The translations under genes and the position numbers were made by a program. 64,000 nucleotides of DNA from Devosia lucknowensis. GTDB lineage: Bacteria > Pseudomonadota > Alphaproteobacteria > Rhizobiales > Devosiaceae. The DNA is taken from contig NZ_FXWK01000001.1 in the NCBI RefSeq assembly GCF_900177655.1, positions 1 through 64,000 of the forward strand. The letters are read 5' to 3'. Of this stretch, positions 52,284 to 61,780 are shown piece by piece. The notes below the pieces were generated by a model, which was not told the origin of the DNA, searched no databases, and saw only the letters and a program-made list of their open reading frames with translations. How positions within the stretch are numbered: the stretch's first letter is position 1; each line of letters begins with the position of its first letter.

Positions 52284-53257
52284 TGGACGCCTATCTCGTC
52301 GACATCACCCTTATCCTCGATTCCACCGTGCGCCTGGCAGTGCCGCTGATCCTCGCGTGTCTGGCCGGTCTTTATTCGGAACGCGCCGGCATTGTCGACA
52401 TCGGTCTCGAGGGTAAGTTGCTGGCGGGTGCTTTCGCCGCTGCCGCCATGTCGGCGGTCACCGGTTCGGCATGGCTTGGCCTCCTGGCTGGCATCGGCGC
52501 CGCGCTGCTGTTCTCCGGCATTCACGGTCTGGCCTCGATCAACTTCAAGGGCAACCAGACCATTTCGGGCGTGGCGCTCAACTTCCTCGCCGCCGGCCTG
52601 ACCACCTTCCTCGGTCAATCCTGGTTCAAGCGCGGCGGCTATACGCCCCAGCTGTCCGGCGACCAGCGGTTCAATCCGATCACGCTGCCCTTCGCCAACG
52701 AATTGCGTGAGGTCCCGGTCATCGGCCAGATCTACTTCGAGCTGATATCGGGCCACAACATCATTACCTACGCCGCTTTCATCGCCGTGCCGGTAACGGC
52801 CTGGGTACTGTTCCGTACCCGCTTCGGCCTCAGGCTGCGCGCCGTGGGAGAGAACCCCAAGGCCATCGATACCGCCGGGATTTCGGTGACGCTGCTGCGC
52901 TATCAGGCCCTGATCATCACCGCTGTCCTTGTCGGCATCGGCGGCGCCTACCTCTCGATTGCGCAGTCGGCCGGCTTCAACAACAACATGTCGGCGGGTC
53001 GTGGATATATCGCGTTGGCGGCGCTGATCTTCGCCAAGTGGCGTCCGGGTCCGGCGCTGCTCGTGTGCCTGATGTTCGGCTTCCTCGATGCGGTGCAATT
53101 CCGCATCCAGGGCCAGGTCTTCCCAATCATCGGCGAAGTCCCGGTGCAGGCCATCCAGGCGCTGCCCTATGTGCTGACGGTGATCCTGCTGGCTGGCTTC
53201 ATCGGCCGCGCCGTGGCGCCCAGGGCCGCGGGTATTCCCTATACCAAGGAGCGCTAG
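52283..53257 (+). CDS. Nucleoside ABC transporter permease 2 (YufQ/NupQ type)
   Basis: Second permease, about 324 residues, with LACLAGLYSERAGIVDIGLE and LRAVGENPKAIDTAGIS, typical of YufQ-type subunits. Two ATGs abut (52280 and 52283); 52283 has the better spacing from GGGAG and overlaps the preceding stop. It ends 24 bases before the cytidine deaminase gene. Confidence 0.94.
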   Translation: MDAYLVDITLILDSTVRLAVPLILACLAGLYSERAGIVDIGLEGKLLAGAFAAAAMSAVTGSAWLGLLAGIGAALLFSGIHGLASINFKGNQTISGVALNFLAAGLTTFLGQSWFKRGGYTPQLSGDQRFNPITLPFANELREVPVIGQIYFELISGHNIITYAAFIAVPVTAWVLFRTRFGLRLRAVGENPKAIDTAGISVTLLRYQALIITAVLVGIGGAYLSIAQSAGFNNNMSAGRGYIALAALIFAKWRPGPALLVCLMFGFLDAVQFRIQGQVFPIIGEVPVQAIQALPYVLTVILLAGFIGRAVAPRAAGIPYTKER

Positions 53258-53281
53258 GCCAGGGGCCTCGCGCCGAAAGCG

Positions 53282-53692
53282 ATGACGATGCAAGACACAG
53301 ACAAGGCCCTCTTCGAGGCCGCCGAAGCCGTTCGCGCGCGGGCCTACGCGCCCTATTCGAAGTTCCAGGTCGGCGCGGCCATCCTGGCCGATGACGGCAA
53401 GATCTATGTTGGCTGCAATGTCGAAAACGCGGCCTATCCGGTCGGCAACTGCGCCGAACCAAGCGCCATCGCGGCCATGATCGCGGGTGGCGGCAAGCGC
53501 ATCCGCCGCATCTATGTCACTGGCCCCGGCTCCATGCCGGTGACGCCCTGTGGCGGCTGCCGCCAGCGCATCCGGGAATTCGCCGACCTCGACGTGGAGG
53601 TCATTTCCCACGGCGTCGACGGCACTCCCCTGGTGCAGACACTCGGGCAATTGTTGCCGCACAGTTTTGGTCCGGAGTTTCTGGGGAAATGA
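53282..53692 (+). CDS. cdd: Cytidine deaminase
   Basis: Zinc enzyme of 136 residues converting cytidine and deoxycytidine to uridine and deoxyuridine. The zinc/catalytic motif is NCAEPSAIAAM (Cys-Ala-Glu) with TPCGGCRQRI supplying the other two cysteines. FQVGAAILADDGKIYVGCN is the substrate-binding segment. This is the short homotetrameric form. Its stop overlaps the start of the purine nucleoside phosphorylase gene. Confidence 0.95.
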   Translation: MTMQDTDKALFEAAEAVRARAYAPYSKFQVGAAILADDGKIYVGCNVENAAYPVGNCAEPSAIAAMIAGGGKRIRRIYVTGPGSMPVTPCGGCRQRIREFADLDVEVISHGVDGTPLVQTLGQLLPHSFGPEFLGK

Positions 53693-54483
53693 GCAAGCCC
53701 GCCAAGACCATTCGCAAGATTGCCGGCAACGAGCCCATCGCGGCTGCCCTGGTGCTCGGCTCCGGGCTCTCGTCCATCGGCGAGCTGATGACCGATACGG
53801 TCACCATTCCATATTCTGAACTCAAGGGTTTCCCGGGCGGTGGCGTGTCGGGCCACGGCCGCGACCTGCTGATCGGCTTCATGGGAGGCAAGCGCATTGC
53901 CGTGCTCACCGGTCGCGAGCACTATTACGAGCACGGCAACGCCTCGGCCATGCGCCCGGCGCTGGAGACCATGGCCGATCTCGGCGCCCAAACCCTGCTG
54001 CTGACCAATTCGGCCGGCTCGGTCGATAGCCGATTCCAGCCCGGCGATTTGATGCTGATATCGGATCACATCAATTATGCCGGCATGAACCCGTTGATCG
54101 GTGAGCCTACCGACCGCCGTTTTGTGAACATGGTCAATTGCTACGACCTCGACCTGCGCGCCAAGGCGACGCGGCTGGCGCAGGGGTTCGACTACACGCT
54201 CGGCGAGGGGGTCTACCTGTGGTATTCCGGACCCAGCTTCGAGACGGTCGCCGAGATCCAGATGGCGATCCGCCTGGGCGCCAACGCCGTAGGCATGTCG
54301 ACGGCGCCGGAAGTCATTCTTGGCCGCTTCCTCGGCCTCAGGGTCTGGGCCTGCTCGTCCGTCACCAATATGGGCGCAGGCCTGTCGAGTGAAAATATCA
54401 GCCATAAGCACACCAAGCACATGGCAGTTCAGGGCGCGGAGAAGCTCAAAAAGCTCATTCCCGCGCTGGTGGAGGAATTATGA
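53689..54483 (+). CDS. Purine nucleoside phosphorylase (trimeric, PNP/MTAP class)
   Basis: Enzyme of 264 residues cleaving purine (deoxy)nucleosides with phosphate. Motifs of the trimeric class are VLGSGLSS (phosphate loop), GREHYYEHGNASAMRP, LTNSAGSV, YSGPSFETVAE and VGMSTAPEVI, and the base-binding NMGAG near the C-terminus. It is coupled to cdd upstream and deoC downstream by ATGA overlaps. It yields ribose- or deoxyribose-1-phosphate for DeoB. Confidence 0.93.
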   Translation: MSKPAKTIRKIAGNEPIAAALVLGSGLSSIGELMTDTVTIPYSELKGFPGGGVSGHGRDLLIGFMGGKRIAVLTGREHYYEHGNASAMRPALETMADLGAQTLLLTNSAGSVDSRFQPGDLMLISDHINYAGMNPLIGEPTDRRFVNMVNCYDLDLRAKATRLAQGFDYTLGEGVYLWYSGPSFETVAEIQMAIRLGANAVGMSTAPEVILGRFLGLRVWACSSVTNMGAGLSSENISHKHTKHMAVQGAEKLKKLIPALVEEL

Positions 54484-55472
54484 GCCTCAAGGTCGTCGAC
54501 AACACGAAGAACCACGAGCCTGCGCACAAGCGCAATCCCGGCTATCCACTCGATCTCGATTGGGTCGAACGCGTTCGCATGAACCGCTCGGCGCTGGAAC
54601 GCCGTGCCGGCTCCATCGGCGCGCGCCGCACAGTCAAGAAGGATTATCAGTTGGCGTGGCTGCTAAAGGCGATCACCATGATCGACCTGACGACGCTCAA
54701 CGCCGACGATACCGACGGCCGCGTCGAGCGCCTCTGCGCCAAGGCTCGGAACCCGATCCGCCGAGACATCCTCGACCAGCTCGGCATGAGCGAGCATCGC
54801 GTCCTGCCCGGCGCAGTCTGCGTCTATCACACCTTCGTCGGTACGGCCGTGCGCGCACTCGATGGGACCGGCATTCCGGTTGCCGCGGTGTCCACCGCCT
54901 TCCCGCACGGTCTCGCGCCGGTCGAAACCAAGATCGCCGAGATCGAGGCTTCGGTGAAGGACGGCGCCAAGGAGATCGACATCGTCATCGAACGCGGCAT
55001 GGTCCTGCGCGGCGACTGGCAGGCGCTCTACGATCAGGTGAAGGCCTTCCGCAAGGCCTGCGGCGACGCGCATATCAAGACCATCCTTGGCACGGGCGAA
55101 CTGGCCACCCAGACCAATATCGCCAAGGCCTCGCTCGTTTGCATGCTGGCCGGCGCCGATTTCATCAAGACCTCGACCGGCAAGGAGAAGGTCAACGCCA
55201 ATCTCGTCACCTCGCTGACGATGATCCGCATGATCCGCTGGTTCGCCGAAGAGACCGGCATCGAGATCGGCTACAAGCCCGCCGGCGGCATCGCCACGGC
55301 CGGTGATGCGCTCAAATATATGGCGCTGATGAAGGAAGAACTGGGCAACCAGTGGCTGCAGCCACACCTCTTCCGCTTCGGCGCGAGTTCGCTGCTGACC
55401 GACATCGAACGCCAGCTTGAGCATGGCCTGACGGGCCATTATGCGACGGATTATCGCCAGCCAATGGTGTGA
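54480..55472 (+). CDS. deoC: Deoxyribose-phosphate aldolase
   Basis: Class I aldolase of 330 residues splitting 2-deoxyribose-5-phosphate into glyceraldehyde-3-phosphate and acetaldehyde. The Schiff-base lysine is in ADFIKTSTGK and the proton-relay lysine in GYKPAGGI. Compared with E. coli DeoC (259 residues) it carries a ~70-residue N-terminal extension, as in eukaryotic-type DERA. The start overlaps the PNP stop (ATGA). A palindromic repeat follows before the next gene. Confidence 0.95.
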   Translation: MSLKVVDNTKNHEPAHKRNPGYPLDLDWVERVRMNRSALERRAGSIGARRTVKKDYQLAWLLKAITMIDLTTLNADDTDGRVERLCAKARNPIRRDILDQLGMSEHRVLPGAVCVYHTFVGTAVRALDGTGIPVAAVSTAFPHGLAPVETKIAEIEASVKDGAKEIDIVIERGMVLRGDWQALYDQVKAFRKACGDAHIKTILGTGELATQTNIAKASLVCMLAGADFIKTSTGKEKVNANLVTSLTMIRMIRWFAEETGIEIGYKPAGGIATAGDALKYMALMKEELGNQWLQPHLFRFGASSLLTDIERQLEHGLTGHYATDYRQPMV

Positions 55473-55485
55473 TGAGTTTAGAGGG

Positions 55486-55612
55486 CATCCCCCTCATCCG
55501 GCGTTACGCGCCACCTTCTTCCACAAGGGGAGAAGGGAACAGAACCGAGCTCTCCGCAGTCGCCTTCCCCTAAATAGGAGAAGGTGCCTGAAGGGCGGAT
55601 GAGGGTGGGGCC
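55486..55612. repeat. Large imperfect palindrome (RIME-like) between deoC and the aldehyde dehydrogenase gene
   Basis: The left arm (CCCCCTCATCCG, then CACCTTCTTCC...AGGGGAGAAGG) is mirrored by the right arm (CCTTCCCCTAAATAGGAG, AAGGTGCC, then CGGATGAGGGTGGGG). The arms match with a few mismatches and each contains a smaller hairpin, like the mosaic palindromes (RIME) described in rhizobia. It separates two genes of the operon. Confidence 0.8.
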
Positions 55613-55636
55613 GAAGGCACCTATCCGGAGGAAAGC

Positions 55637-58003
55637 ATGAACAAGATCGCGCAAATCTTCGACACCCTCGACTACGGCCCGGCGCCCGAGACGCCCGATC
55701 AGGCCAATGCCTGGCTCGACAGCCACGGGCGGACCTTCGGCCATTTTATCGATGGCAAGTGGACCAAGCCTGGCAAGACCTTTGCCAGTGACAATCCGGC
55801 CAACGGGCAAAAGCTGGCCGACATCACCGACGGCACCGCTGCAGATGTCGACGCGGCCGTGAAGGCTGCCCGCGCGGCGTTCAAGGGCTGGAGCACGCTG
55901 CCCGGTTACGAACGCGGCAAGTATCTCTACGCGATCGCCCGCGCCGTGCAGAAGCATGCACGCCTGTTCGCCGTGCTCGAGAGCATGGACAACGGCAAGC
56001 CCATTCGTGAGAGCCGCGACGCCGATATTCCCTTGGTGGCGCGCCATTTCTATCACCACGCGGGTTGGGCGACGCATCTCTCCGCCCAGTTCCCCGACCA
56101 TGTGCCCTATGGCGTCTGCGGCCAGATCATCCCGTGGAATTTCCCCCTGCTGATGCTGGCCTGGAAGATCGCACCGGCCTTGGCAGCGGGCAATACGGTC
56201 GTGCTGAAGCCAGCGGAGTTTACCTCGCTCACCGCTCTGCTCTTTGCCGAAATCTGTGAGCGCATCGGCCTGCCCAAGGGCGTGGTCAACATCGTGACTG
56301 GTGAGGGCGACACCGGCGCTGCCATCGTCAATCATCCCGATGTCGATAAGATCGCGTTCACCGGCTCGACGGAAGTCGGCAAGATCATCCGCGCCGCCAC
56401 GGCCGGATCGGGCAAGGGCCTGTCGCTCGAGCTGGGCGGCAAGTCGCCCTATATCGTCTTCGAGGACGCCGATCTCGACAGCGCCGTCGAGGGCCTCGTC
56501 GAAGCGATCTGGTTCAACCAGGGCCAGGTCTGCTGCGCCGGTTCGCGCCTGCTTGTGCAGGAAAGCATCGAGGATCGCTTCCTCGCCAAGGTTCGCGCGC
56601 GCATGGCCAAGCTGCGCGTCGGCGATCCGCTCGACAAGTCCATCGATATCGGTGCGCTGGTGGCGCCGGTGCAGGTCGAGCGCATTCGCGACCTGATGAA
56701 GCGCGGTGTCGCCGAAGGCGCGCATGTCTACGAGCCCGATGGCGTGCTCCCGGCCAATGGCTGCTTCCTCAAGCCAGCGCTCGTCACCAACGTGTCCCCG
56801 GCCAATACGCTCGTCTCCGAGGAAATCTTCGGCCCTGTGCTTGTCGCCATGAGCTTCCGCACGCCCGAGGAGGCGGTGGCGCTGGCCAACAATTCCAAAT
56901 ACGGCCTCGCGGCTACGCTCTGGAGCGAGAACATCAATCTTGCTCTCGATATCGCGCCCAAACTCAAGGCCGGCGTCGTCTGGATCAACGGCACCAACAA
57001 TTTCGACGCCGCCGTCGGCTTCGGAGGCTACAAGGAAAGCGGCTTTGGCCGTGAAGGTGGTCGCGAAGGCATGAGTGCCTATCTCAAGCCAGGCTGGGAG
57101 AAGACGCTGAAAGCGGCTCCGGCATTGGCGGCCCTGCCAAAGGCCAATGCCAACCCCCTCGACAGCGGCAGCCTTGACCAGACTGCGAAGATGTATATCG
57201 GCGGCAAGCAGGCCCGCCCCGACTCTGGCTACAACCGCCCGGTGCTCAATGCCAAGGGTGACCTTGTCGGTGAAGTCGGCGAGGGCAATCGCAAGGATAT
57301 CCGCAACGCCGTCGAGGCGGCGCGCGCGGCCCATGGCTGGGCCACGACATCAGCTCATTCCCGTGCGCAGATACTCTACTTCCTCGCCGAGAACCTGGAC
57401 TATCGCCGCGATGAGTTTGCCGCCCGCCTCAAAGCGCAGACGGGCGAGGACGGCAAGAAGGAGGTGCAGGCCTCTATCGAGCGGCTCTTCGCTTTTGCCG
57501 GCTGGGCCGACAAGTATGACGGCTCGGTACACAATCCGCCCATGCGCGCCGTGGCGGCGGCAATGGTCGAGCCGCTGGGTGTGATGGGCATCGTTGCACC
57601 GGCCAGCCAGCCGCTGCTGGGGTCGGTGGCGCTGCTGGCGCCGGCGATCGCCATGGGCAATACCGTGGTCCTGGTCCCTTCCGACCGGTCGCCCCTGTCG
57701 ATCACCGATTTCTACCAGGTACTCGAAACCTCCGACATGCCCTCAGGCGTGGTCAACATCGTTACCGGCGACAGCGCCACCCTGGCCAAGACCCTGGCTG
57801 AACACGATGGCGTCGATGGCATTTGGTTCGCGGGCTCCGCCGAAAACTCCGCCATGGTCGAAAAGGCCTCGGTGGGCAATCTCAAGCAGACCTGGACCAC
57901 CCGCGGCCTCACCTATGACCTCGCCGATCCGCGCTTTGCCGACACCTATTTCCTGAGCAAGGCGACGCAGGTGAAAAACGTCTGGATCCCGTACGGGGCG
58001 TAA
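55637..58003 (+). CDS. ALDH16-type fused aldehyde dehydrogenase
   Basis: Protein of 788 residues made of two aldehyde-dehydrogenase units. Residues ~1-490 are a full NAD(P)-dependent ALDH: GQIIPWNFPLLMLAWK, FTGSTEVGK, the general base in SLELGGKSP (Glu265) and the nucleophile in NQGQVCCAGSR (Cys299). Residues ~520-788 repeat only the coenzyme-fold part (VMGIVAPASQPLLGSVALLA, GVVNIVTGDS) and lack the ELGGK and cysteine motifs. This is the ALDH16 architecture, in which the C-terminal domain is non-catalytic. Context suggests oxidation of the acetaldehyde released by DeoC. GGAGGAAAGC precedes the ATG. Palindromic repeats flank the gene on both sides. Confidence 0.9.
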   Translation: MNKIAQIFDTLDYGPAPETPDQANAWLDSHGRTFGHFIDGKWTKPGKTFASDNPANGQKLADITDGTAADVDAAVKAARAAFKGWSTLPGYERGKYLYAIARAVQKHARLFAVLESMDNGKPIRESRDADIPLVARHFYHHAGWATHLSAQFPDHVPYGVCGQIIPWNFPLLMLAWKIAPALAAGNTVVLKPAEFTSLTALLFAEICERIGLPKGVVNIVTGEGDTGAAIVNHPDVDKIAFTGSTEVGKIIRAATAGSGKGLSLELGGKSPYIVFEDADLDSAVEGLVEAIWFNQGQVCCAGSRLLVQESIEDRFLAKVRARMAKLRVGDPLDKSIDIGALVAPVQVERIRDLMKRGVAEGAHVYEPDGVLPANGCFLKPALVTNVSPANTLVSEEIFGPVLVAMSFRTPEEAVALANNSKYGLAATLWSENINLALDIAPKLKAGVVWINGTNNFDAAVGFGGYKESGFGREGGREGMSAYLKPGWEKTLKAAPALAALPKANANPLDSGSLDQTAKMYIGGKQARPDSGYNRPVLNAKGDLVGEVGEGNRKDIRNAVEAARAAHGWATTSAHSRAQILYFLAENLDYRRDEFAARLKAQTGEDGKKEVQASIERLFAFAGWADKYDGSVHNPPMRAVAAAMVEPLGVMGIVAPASQPLLGSVALLAPAIAMGNTVVLVPSDRSPLSITDFYQVLETSDMPSGVVNIVTGDSATLAKTLAEHDGVDGIWFAGSAENSAMVEKASVGNLKQTWTTRGLTYDLADPRFADTYFLSKATQVKNVWIPYGA

Positions 58004-58006
58004 CTA

Positions 58007-58129
58007 AAGGCCCCCTCACCCGCCGCTGCGCGGCGACCTCGCCCCCAGAGGGAGAGGTATGGCACCGAGCCCTCTTCACCTCTCCCTCTGGGGGAGAGGT
58101 CGGCCCAGCGGGCCGGGTGAGGGGGCCTT
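58007..58129. repeat. Large palindrome (RIME-like) between the aldehyde dehydrogenase gene and deoA
   Basis: AAGGCCCCCTCACCCG at the left end is mirrored by CGGGTGAGGGGGCCTT at the right end. Inside, GCCCCCAGAGGGAGAGGT and ACCTCTCCCTCTGGGGGAGA form the inner stem, so nearly the whole 123 bases can fold into one long hairpin. It differs in sequence from the repeat before the gene but has the same kind of design. Confidence 0.88.
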
Positions 58130-58145
58130 CCACTAGGCAGGCAAA

Positions 58146-59468
58146 ATGGTCTTCCTCCCGCAAGAAGTCATCCTCAAAAAGCGCAACGGCGACGTCCTTC
58201 CATCTGAGGGCATCGCGCATTTCATTGCCGGCTTTGCCGATGGATCGGTGTCGCATGCGCAGGCTGCGGCTTTCGCCATGGCAGTGTACTTCCAGGACAT
58301 GACGATGGACGAGCGGGTGGCGCTGACACTGGCCATGCGCGACAGTGGCAGTGTGCTCGACTGGTCCGACCTCGATGGCCCAGTGGCCGACAAGCATTCC
58401 ACCGGCGGTGTCGGCGACAATGTCAGCCTGATGCTGGCGCCGATCCTGGCGGCCCTGGGCATCTATGTGCCGATGATCTCCGGTCGCGGTCTTGGCCATA
58501 CGGGCGGTACGTTAGACAAGTTCGACGCCATTCCCGGCTACACCACCAGTCCCGACAACGCTCTTTTTCGCAAGGTGGTGAAAGAGGCCGGGTGCGCCAT
58601 CATCGGCCAGACGGCGGATCTCGCGCCGGCCGACAAGATGCTCTACGCCATCCGCGATGTGACTGGCACGGTGGAATCCATTGCCCTCATCACCGCGTCC
58701 ATCCTGTCCAAAAAGCTCGCGGCCGGCCTCGGCGCTTTGGTGCTCGACGTCAAGACAGGCACGGGCGCCTTCATGCCCACGCTGGAAAAATCGCGCGCGC
58801 TGGCTGAAAGCCTTGTCTCGGTTGCCAATGGCGCCGGCCTGAAGACCGGTGCGCTCATCACGGATATGAATGAACCGCTCGCCTCGGCCGCAGGCAATGG
58901 GCTCGAGGTGCGGAACGCCGTCGACTTCCTGACCGGCACGCATCAGGACGCGCGTCTGCGCGACGTCACGCTTGCGCTGTGTGCCGAGATCGTGCTGATG
59001 ACAGGCAAGGCGGCAATACTTGAGACAGCGCACGCTATGGTCGACGAAGCTCTCGATAGCGGTCGCGCGACTGAGCACTTCGGCAAGATGGTCACGGCGC
59101 TTGGCGGACCTGCCGACTTCGTCGACAACATGGATGCTCATCTTGCGCCCGCCCCCATCATCCGCGACGTCTTCGCGGACGGGCAGGGGACCATTTGCTC
59201 TATCGATACGCGCGGTGTCGGCATGGCCGTGGTGGCGCTCGGCGGCGGTCGTGCGACCCCGACCGACGTCATCGACCATCGTGTGGGCTTTGATCGCCTC
59301 GCGCCACTGGGTGCCATGGCCGATGCAAGGACACCGATCGCCCGCATCCATGCCGCCGACGAAGTGAGCGCTAAGGACGCCGAGGCCAGACTTCGGCGCG
59401 CCTATGGACTGGGCGGAAGTGTGCCGAACAATCCGCTGATCGCTGCCCGCATCGAGCCCAAGGAATAG
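58146..59468 (+). CDS. deoA: Thymidine phosphorylase
   Basis: Enzyme of 440 residues cleaving thymidine and deoxyuridine to base and deoxyribose-1-phosphate. The conserved phosphate- and base-binding segments are [40 protein letters not shown] and [11 protein letters not shown]. Length matches E. coli DeoA. It begins 16 bases after the palindrome and is followed by deoB after two bases. Confidence 0.95.
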   Translation: MVFLPQEVILKKRNGDVLPSEGIAHFIAGFADGSVSHAQAAAFAMAVYFQDMTMDERVALTLAMRDSGSVLDWSDLDGPVADKHSTGGVGDNVSLMLAPILAALGIYVPMISGRGLGHTGGTLDKFDAIPGYTTSPDNALFRKVVKEAGCAIIGQTADLAPADKMLYAIRDVTGTVESIALITASILSKKLAAGLGALVLDVKTGTGAFMPTLEKSRALAESLVSVANGAGLKTGALITDMNEPLASAAGNGLEVRNAVDFLTGTHQDARLRDVTLALCAEIVLMTGKAAILETAHAMVDEALDSGRATEHFGKMVTALGGPADFVDNMDAHLAPAPIIRDVFADGQGTICSIDTRGVGMAVVALGGGRATPTDVIDHRVGFDRLAPLGAMADARTPIARIHAADEVSAKDAEARLRRAYGLGGSVPNNPLIAARIEPKE

Positions 59469-59470
59469 TC

Positions 59471-60688
59471 ATGCCCCGCGCCATAGTTTGCCTGCTTGAC
59501 AGCGTTGGGATTGGCGGCGCCCCCGACGCCACAGCCTATGGCGACGAGGGCGCCAATACGGTCGGTCACATTGCTGAATGGGCGGCGGCGGGGAAGGCAG
59601 ACCGCGATGGTCTGCGCGCAGGTCCGCTCAATGTGCCAAACATGGATGCGATGGGTCTTGGCGCGGCGGTGAAACTCTCGACCGGCAACCTGCCGCCCAA
59701 TCTTTCCGCCACACCCAGAGGCGGCCGTTTCGGAGTCGGGCGCGAAGTCTCCAAGGGCAAAGATACGCCGTCCGGCCACTGGGAGATTGCCGGCGTGCCA
59801 GTGCCGTTCGAGTGGGGCTATTTCCCTCATGAAGAACCGGCATTTCCTCCGGACCTGATCGCCGCGTTCCTCGAACGGACGGGGCTGCCGGGCATTCTGG
59901 GCGACAAGCATGCCTCTGGCACAGACATCATCGCTGAGCTGGGGGCCGAACACATCCGGTCGGGCAAACCCATCTGCTACACCTCGGTGGACAGCGTGTT
60001 CCAGATCGCGGCGCATGAAACCCATTTCGGACTCGATCGTCTCTACGAGATCTGCAGACAAGTCTTCGAGCTGACCGCGCCGCTCAAGATCGGCCGCGTC
60101 ATCGCCCGGCCGTTCGTCGGCGAGACATCGGAGAGCTTCAAGCGCACCGGCAACCGGCGGGATTTCGCCATCTCGCCGCCCGAGCCGACCCTTCTCGATC
60201 GGAACGCCGCAGCCGGCAATCAGGTCTTCGCCATCGGCAAGATTTCCGACATCTATGCCGGGTCGGGCGTCACCCACAAACTCAAGGGCACCGGCATTCC
60301 GCAGTTGTTCGACAAGACGCTGGAGGCCATGGAAATGGCCGCCGACCGGGCGTTCATCATGACCAACTTCGTCGATTTCGACAGCGAATACGGCCACCGC
60401 CGCGACGTGCCGGGCTATGCTGCCGCGCTTGAACTCTTTGATCGGCGTCTACCCGAAATCATCGCCGCCATGCGACAGGACGACCTGCTTATCCTTACGG
60501 CCGATCACGGCAACGACCCGACCTGGCCGGGAACCGACCACACGCGCGAACAGGTGCCGATACTGGTCTTTTCCCCAGCCCTCCCGCAAGGAGAGATTGG
60601 CATTCGCCAGAGCTTCGCTGATATAGGTGAAACCATCGCTGCCTGGCTGGGCCTCGCCCCCGGCCGCCACGGCAAAACATTTCTCTAG
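59471..60688 (+). CDS. deoB: Phosphopentomutase
   Basis: Metalloenzyme of 405 residues interconverting ribose- or deoxyribose-1-phosphate and the 5-phosphates. Alkaline-phosphatase-fold features include the metal-binding [23 protein letters not shown], and [19 protein letters not shown] near the C-terminus. It links PNP and DeoA to DeoC. The gene starts two bases after deoA. Confidence 0.95.
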   Translation: MPRAIVCLLDSVGIGGAPDATAYGDEGANTVGHIAEWAAAGKADRDGLRAGPLNVPNMDAMGLGAAVKLSTGNLPPNLSATPRGGRFGVGREVSKGKDTPSGHWEIAGVPVPFEWGYFPHEEPAFPPDLIAAFLERTGLPGILGDKHASGTDIIAELGAEHIRSGKPICYTSVDSVFQIAAHETHFGLDRLYEICRQVFELTAPLKIGRVIARPFVGETSESFKRTGNRRDFAISPPEPTLLDRNAAAGNQVFAIGKISDIYAGSGVTHKLKGTGIPQLFDKTLEAMEMAADRAFIMTNFVDFDSEYGHRRDVPGYAAALELFDRRLPEIIAAMRQDDLLILTADHGNDPTWPGTDHTREQVPILVFSPALPQGEIGIRQSFADIGETIAAWLGLAPGRHGKTFL

Positions 60689-60706
60689 ATCGACAAGGTG
60701 ACCCAG

Positions 60707-61348
60707 ATGAGCATAACCGAAGGCAATGTGACGGTCATCGATCACCCCCTGATCCAGCACAAGCTGACCATCATGCGCAACAAGGAGACCTCCATCGCCG
60801 GTTTTCGGCGTCTCCTGCGCGAGATCGCGCACCTGATGTGCTACGAGGTCACGCGCGATCTCGAGTTGGAAATGATCCCGATCGAGACGCCGATGTCGGA
60901 GATGAACTCCCCGGCCATCAAGGGCAAGAAGCTGGTTTTCGCCTCCATCCTGCGCGCTGGTAACGGTCTTCTCGACGGCATGCTTGATCTGGTTCCCGCC
61001 GCCCGTGTCGCCCATATCGGTATCTATCGTGACCACGAGACGCTCGAACCGGTGGAATATTACTTCAAGGCCCCGAGCGCCCTCGAGGATCGTCTGATCA
61101 TCGTCGTCGATCCGATGCTGGCAACCGGCAATTCGGCGACTGCCGCAATCGAAAAGCTCAAGGAACGCGGCGCCAACAATATTCGCTTCCTTTGCCTTCT
61201 CGCCGCGCCCGAAGGAATCGAGAACTTCAATAAGGCCCATCCTGATGTGCCGGTCTTCACCGCGTCCATCGACAGTCACCTCAACGAAAAGGGCTACATC
61301 GTCCCAGGCCTGGGCGACGCCGGCGACCGCATGTATGGCACCCGCTGA
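60707..61348 (+). CDS. upp: Uracil phosphoribosyltransferase
   Basis: Salvage enzyme of about 213 residues making UMP from uracil and PRPP. The PRPP loop is [16 protein letters not shown], and the C-terminal uracil-binding segment [17 protein letters not shown] is fully typical. ATG 60707 is chosen because AAGG lies nine bases upstream; a GTG at 60698 overlaps that site. It recovers uracil released from (deoxy)uridine in this operon. The stop overlaps the next ATG. Confidence 0.95.
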   Translation: MSITEGNVTVIDHPLIQHKLTIMRNKETSIAGFRRLLREIAHLMCYEVTRDLELEMIPIETPMSEMNSPAIKGKKLVFASILRAGNGLLDGMLDLVPAARVAHIGIYRDHETLEPVEYYFKAPSALEDRLIIVVDPMLATGNSATAAIEKLKERGANNIRFLCLLAAPEGIENFNKAHPDVPVFTASIDSHLNEKGYIVPGLGDAGDRMYGTR

Positions 61349-61743
61349 TGGCCAAGCTCGTCCATTCGATGATCCGCGTGCTCGACGAGGCGCGCTCGGT
61401 GGCCTTCTATGAAAATGCGTTCGGCCTTCACATCGTCGATCGGCTGGATTTCGAGACCTTCGCCCTCGTCTACATGGCGGGCGACGCGGTCGGCTTCGAG
61501 CTGGAACTGACGATCAACAAGGACCGTACCGAGCCCTACGCGCTCGGCGATGGCTATGGTCATCTGGCCGTCGTGGTCGAGGATGTGGAGGCTGAGCATG
61601 CCCGGTTCACGGCCGAGGGCCTGACCGCGGGCAAGCTGGTAGACTTCAAGAACGGCGATGTTCCGGTTGCCAAATTCTTCTTCGCCACCGATCCCGATGG
61701 CTACAAGATCGAAGTCATCCAGCGTGGTGGCCGGTTCCAGTAA
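61348..61743 (+). CDS. Glyoxalase I-like (VOC) protein
   Basis: Protein of 131 residues with the lactoylglutathione lyase pattern: LVHSMIRVLDEARSVAFYENAFG, FELELTINKD, GYGHLAVVVEDV and DPDGYKIEVIQRGG, supplying His/Glu metal ligands at the expected places. It is likely the last gene of the nucleoside operon (TGATG overlap with upp) and could detoxify methylglyoxal arising from triose-phosphate made by DeoC. That link is inference. Confidence 0.87.
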   Translation: MAKLVHSMIRVLDEARSVAFYENAFGLHIVDRLDFETFALVYMAGDAVGFELELTINKDRTEPYALGDGYGHLAVVVEDVEAEHARFTAEGLTAGKLVDFKNGDVPVAKFFFATDPDGYKIEVIQRGGRFQ

Positions 61744-61750
61744 AAGAATA

Positions 61751-61775
61751 ACCCCGGATCGCTCCGGGGTTTTTG
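61751..61775 (+). terminator. Intrinsic terminator of the nucleoside operon
   Basis: ACCCCGGA (61751-61758), loop TCGC and TCCGGGGT (61763-61770) are followed by TTTTG and a further T-run (CATTTTTAC). It is a canonical Rho-independent terminator seven bases after the last gene. Confidence 0.93.
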
Positions 61776-61780
61776 CATTT

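Noticed and set aside
55478..57334. Antisense open frame of 618 codons opposite the ALDH16 gene
   Set aside because: The translation lacks any family signature, and its downstream end runs through the palindromic repeat. The sense frame is unmistakably ALDH.
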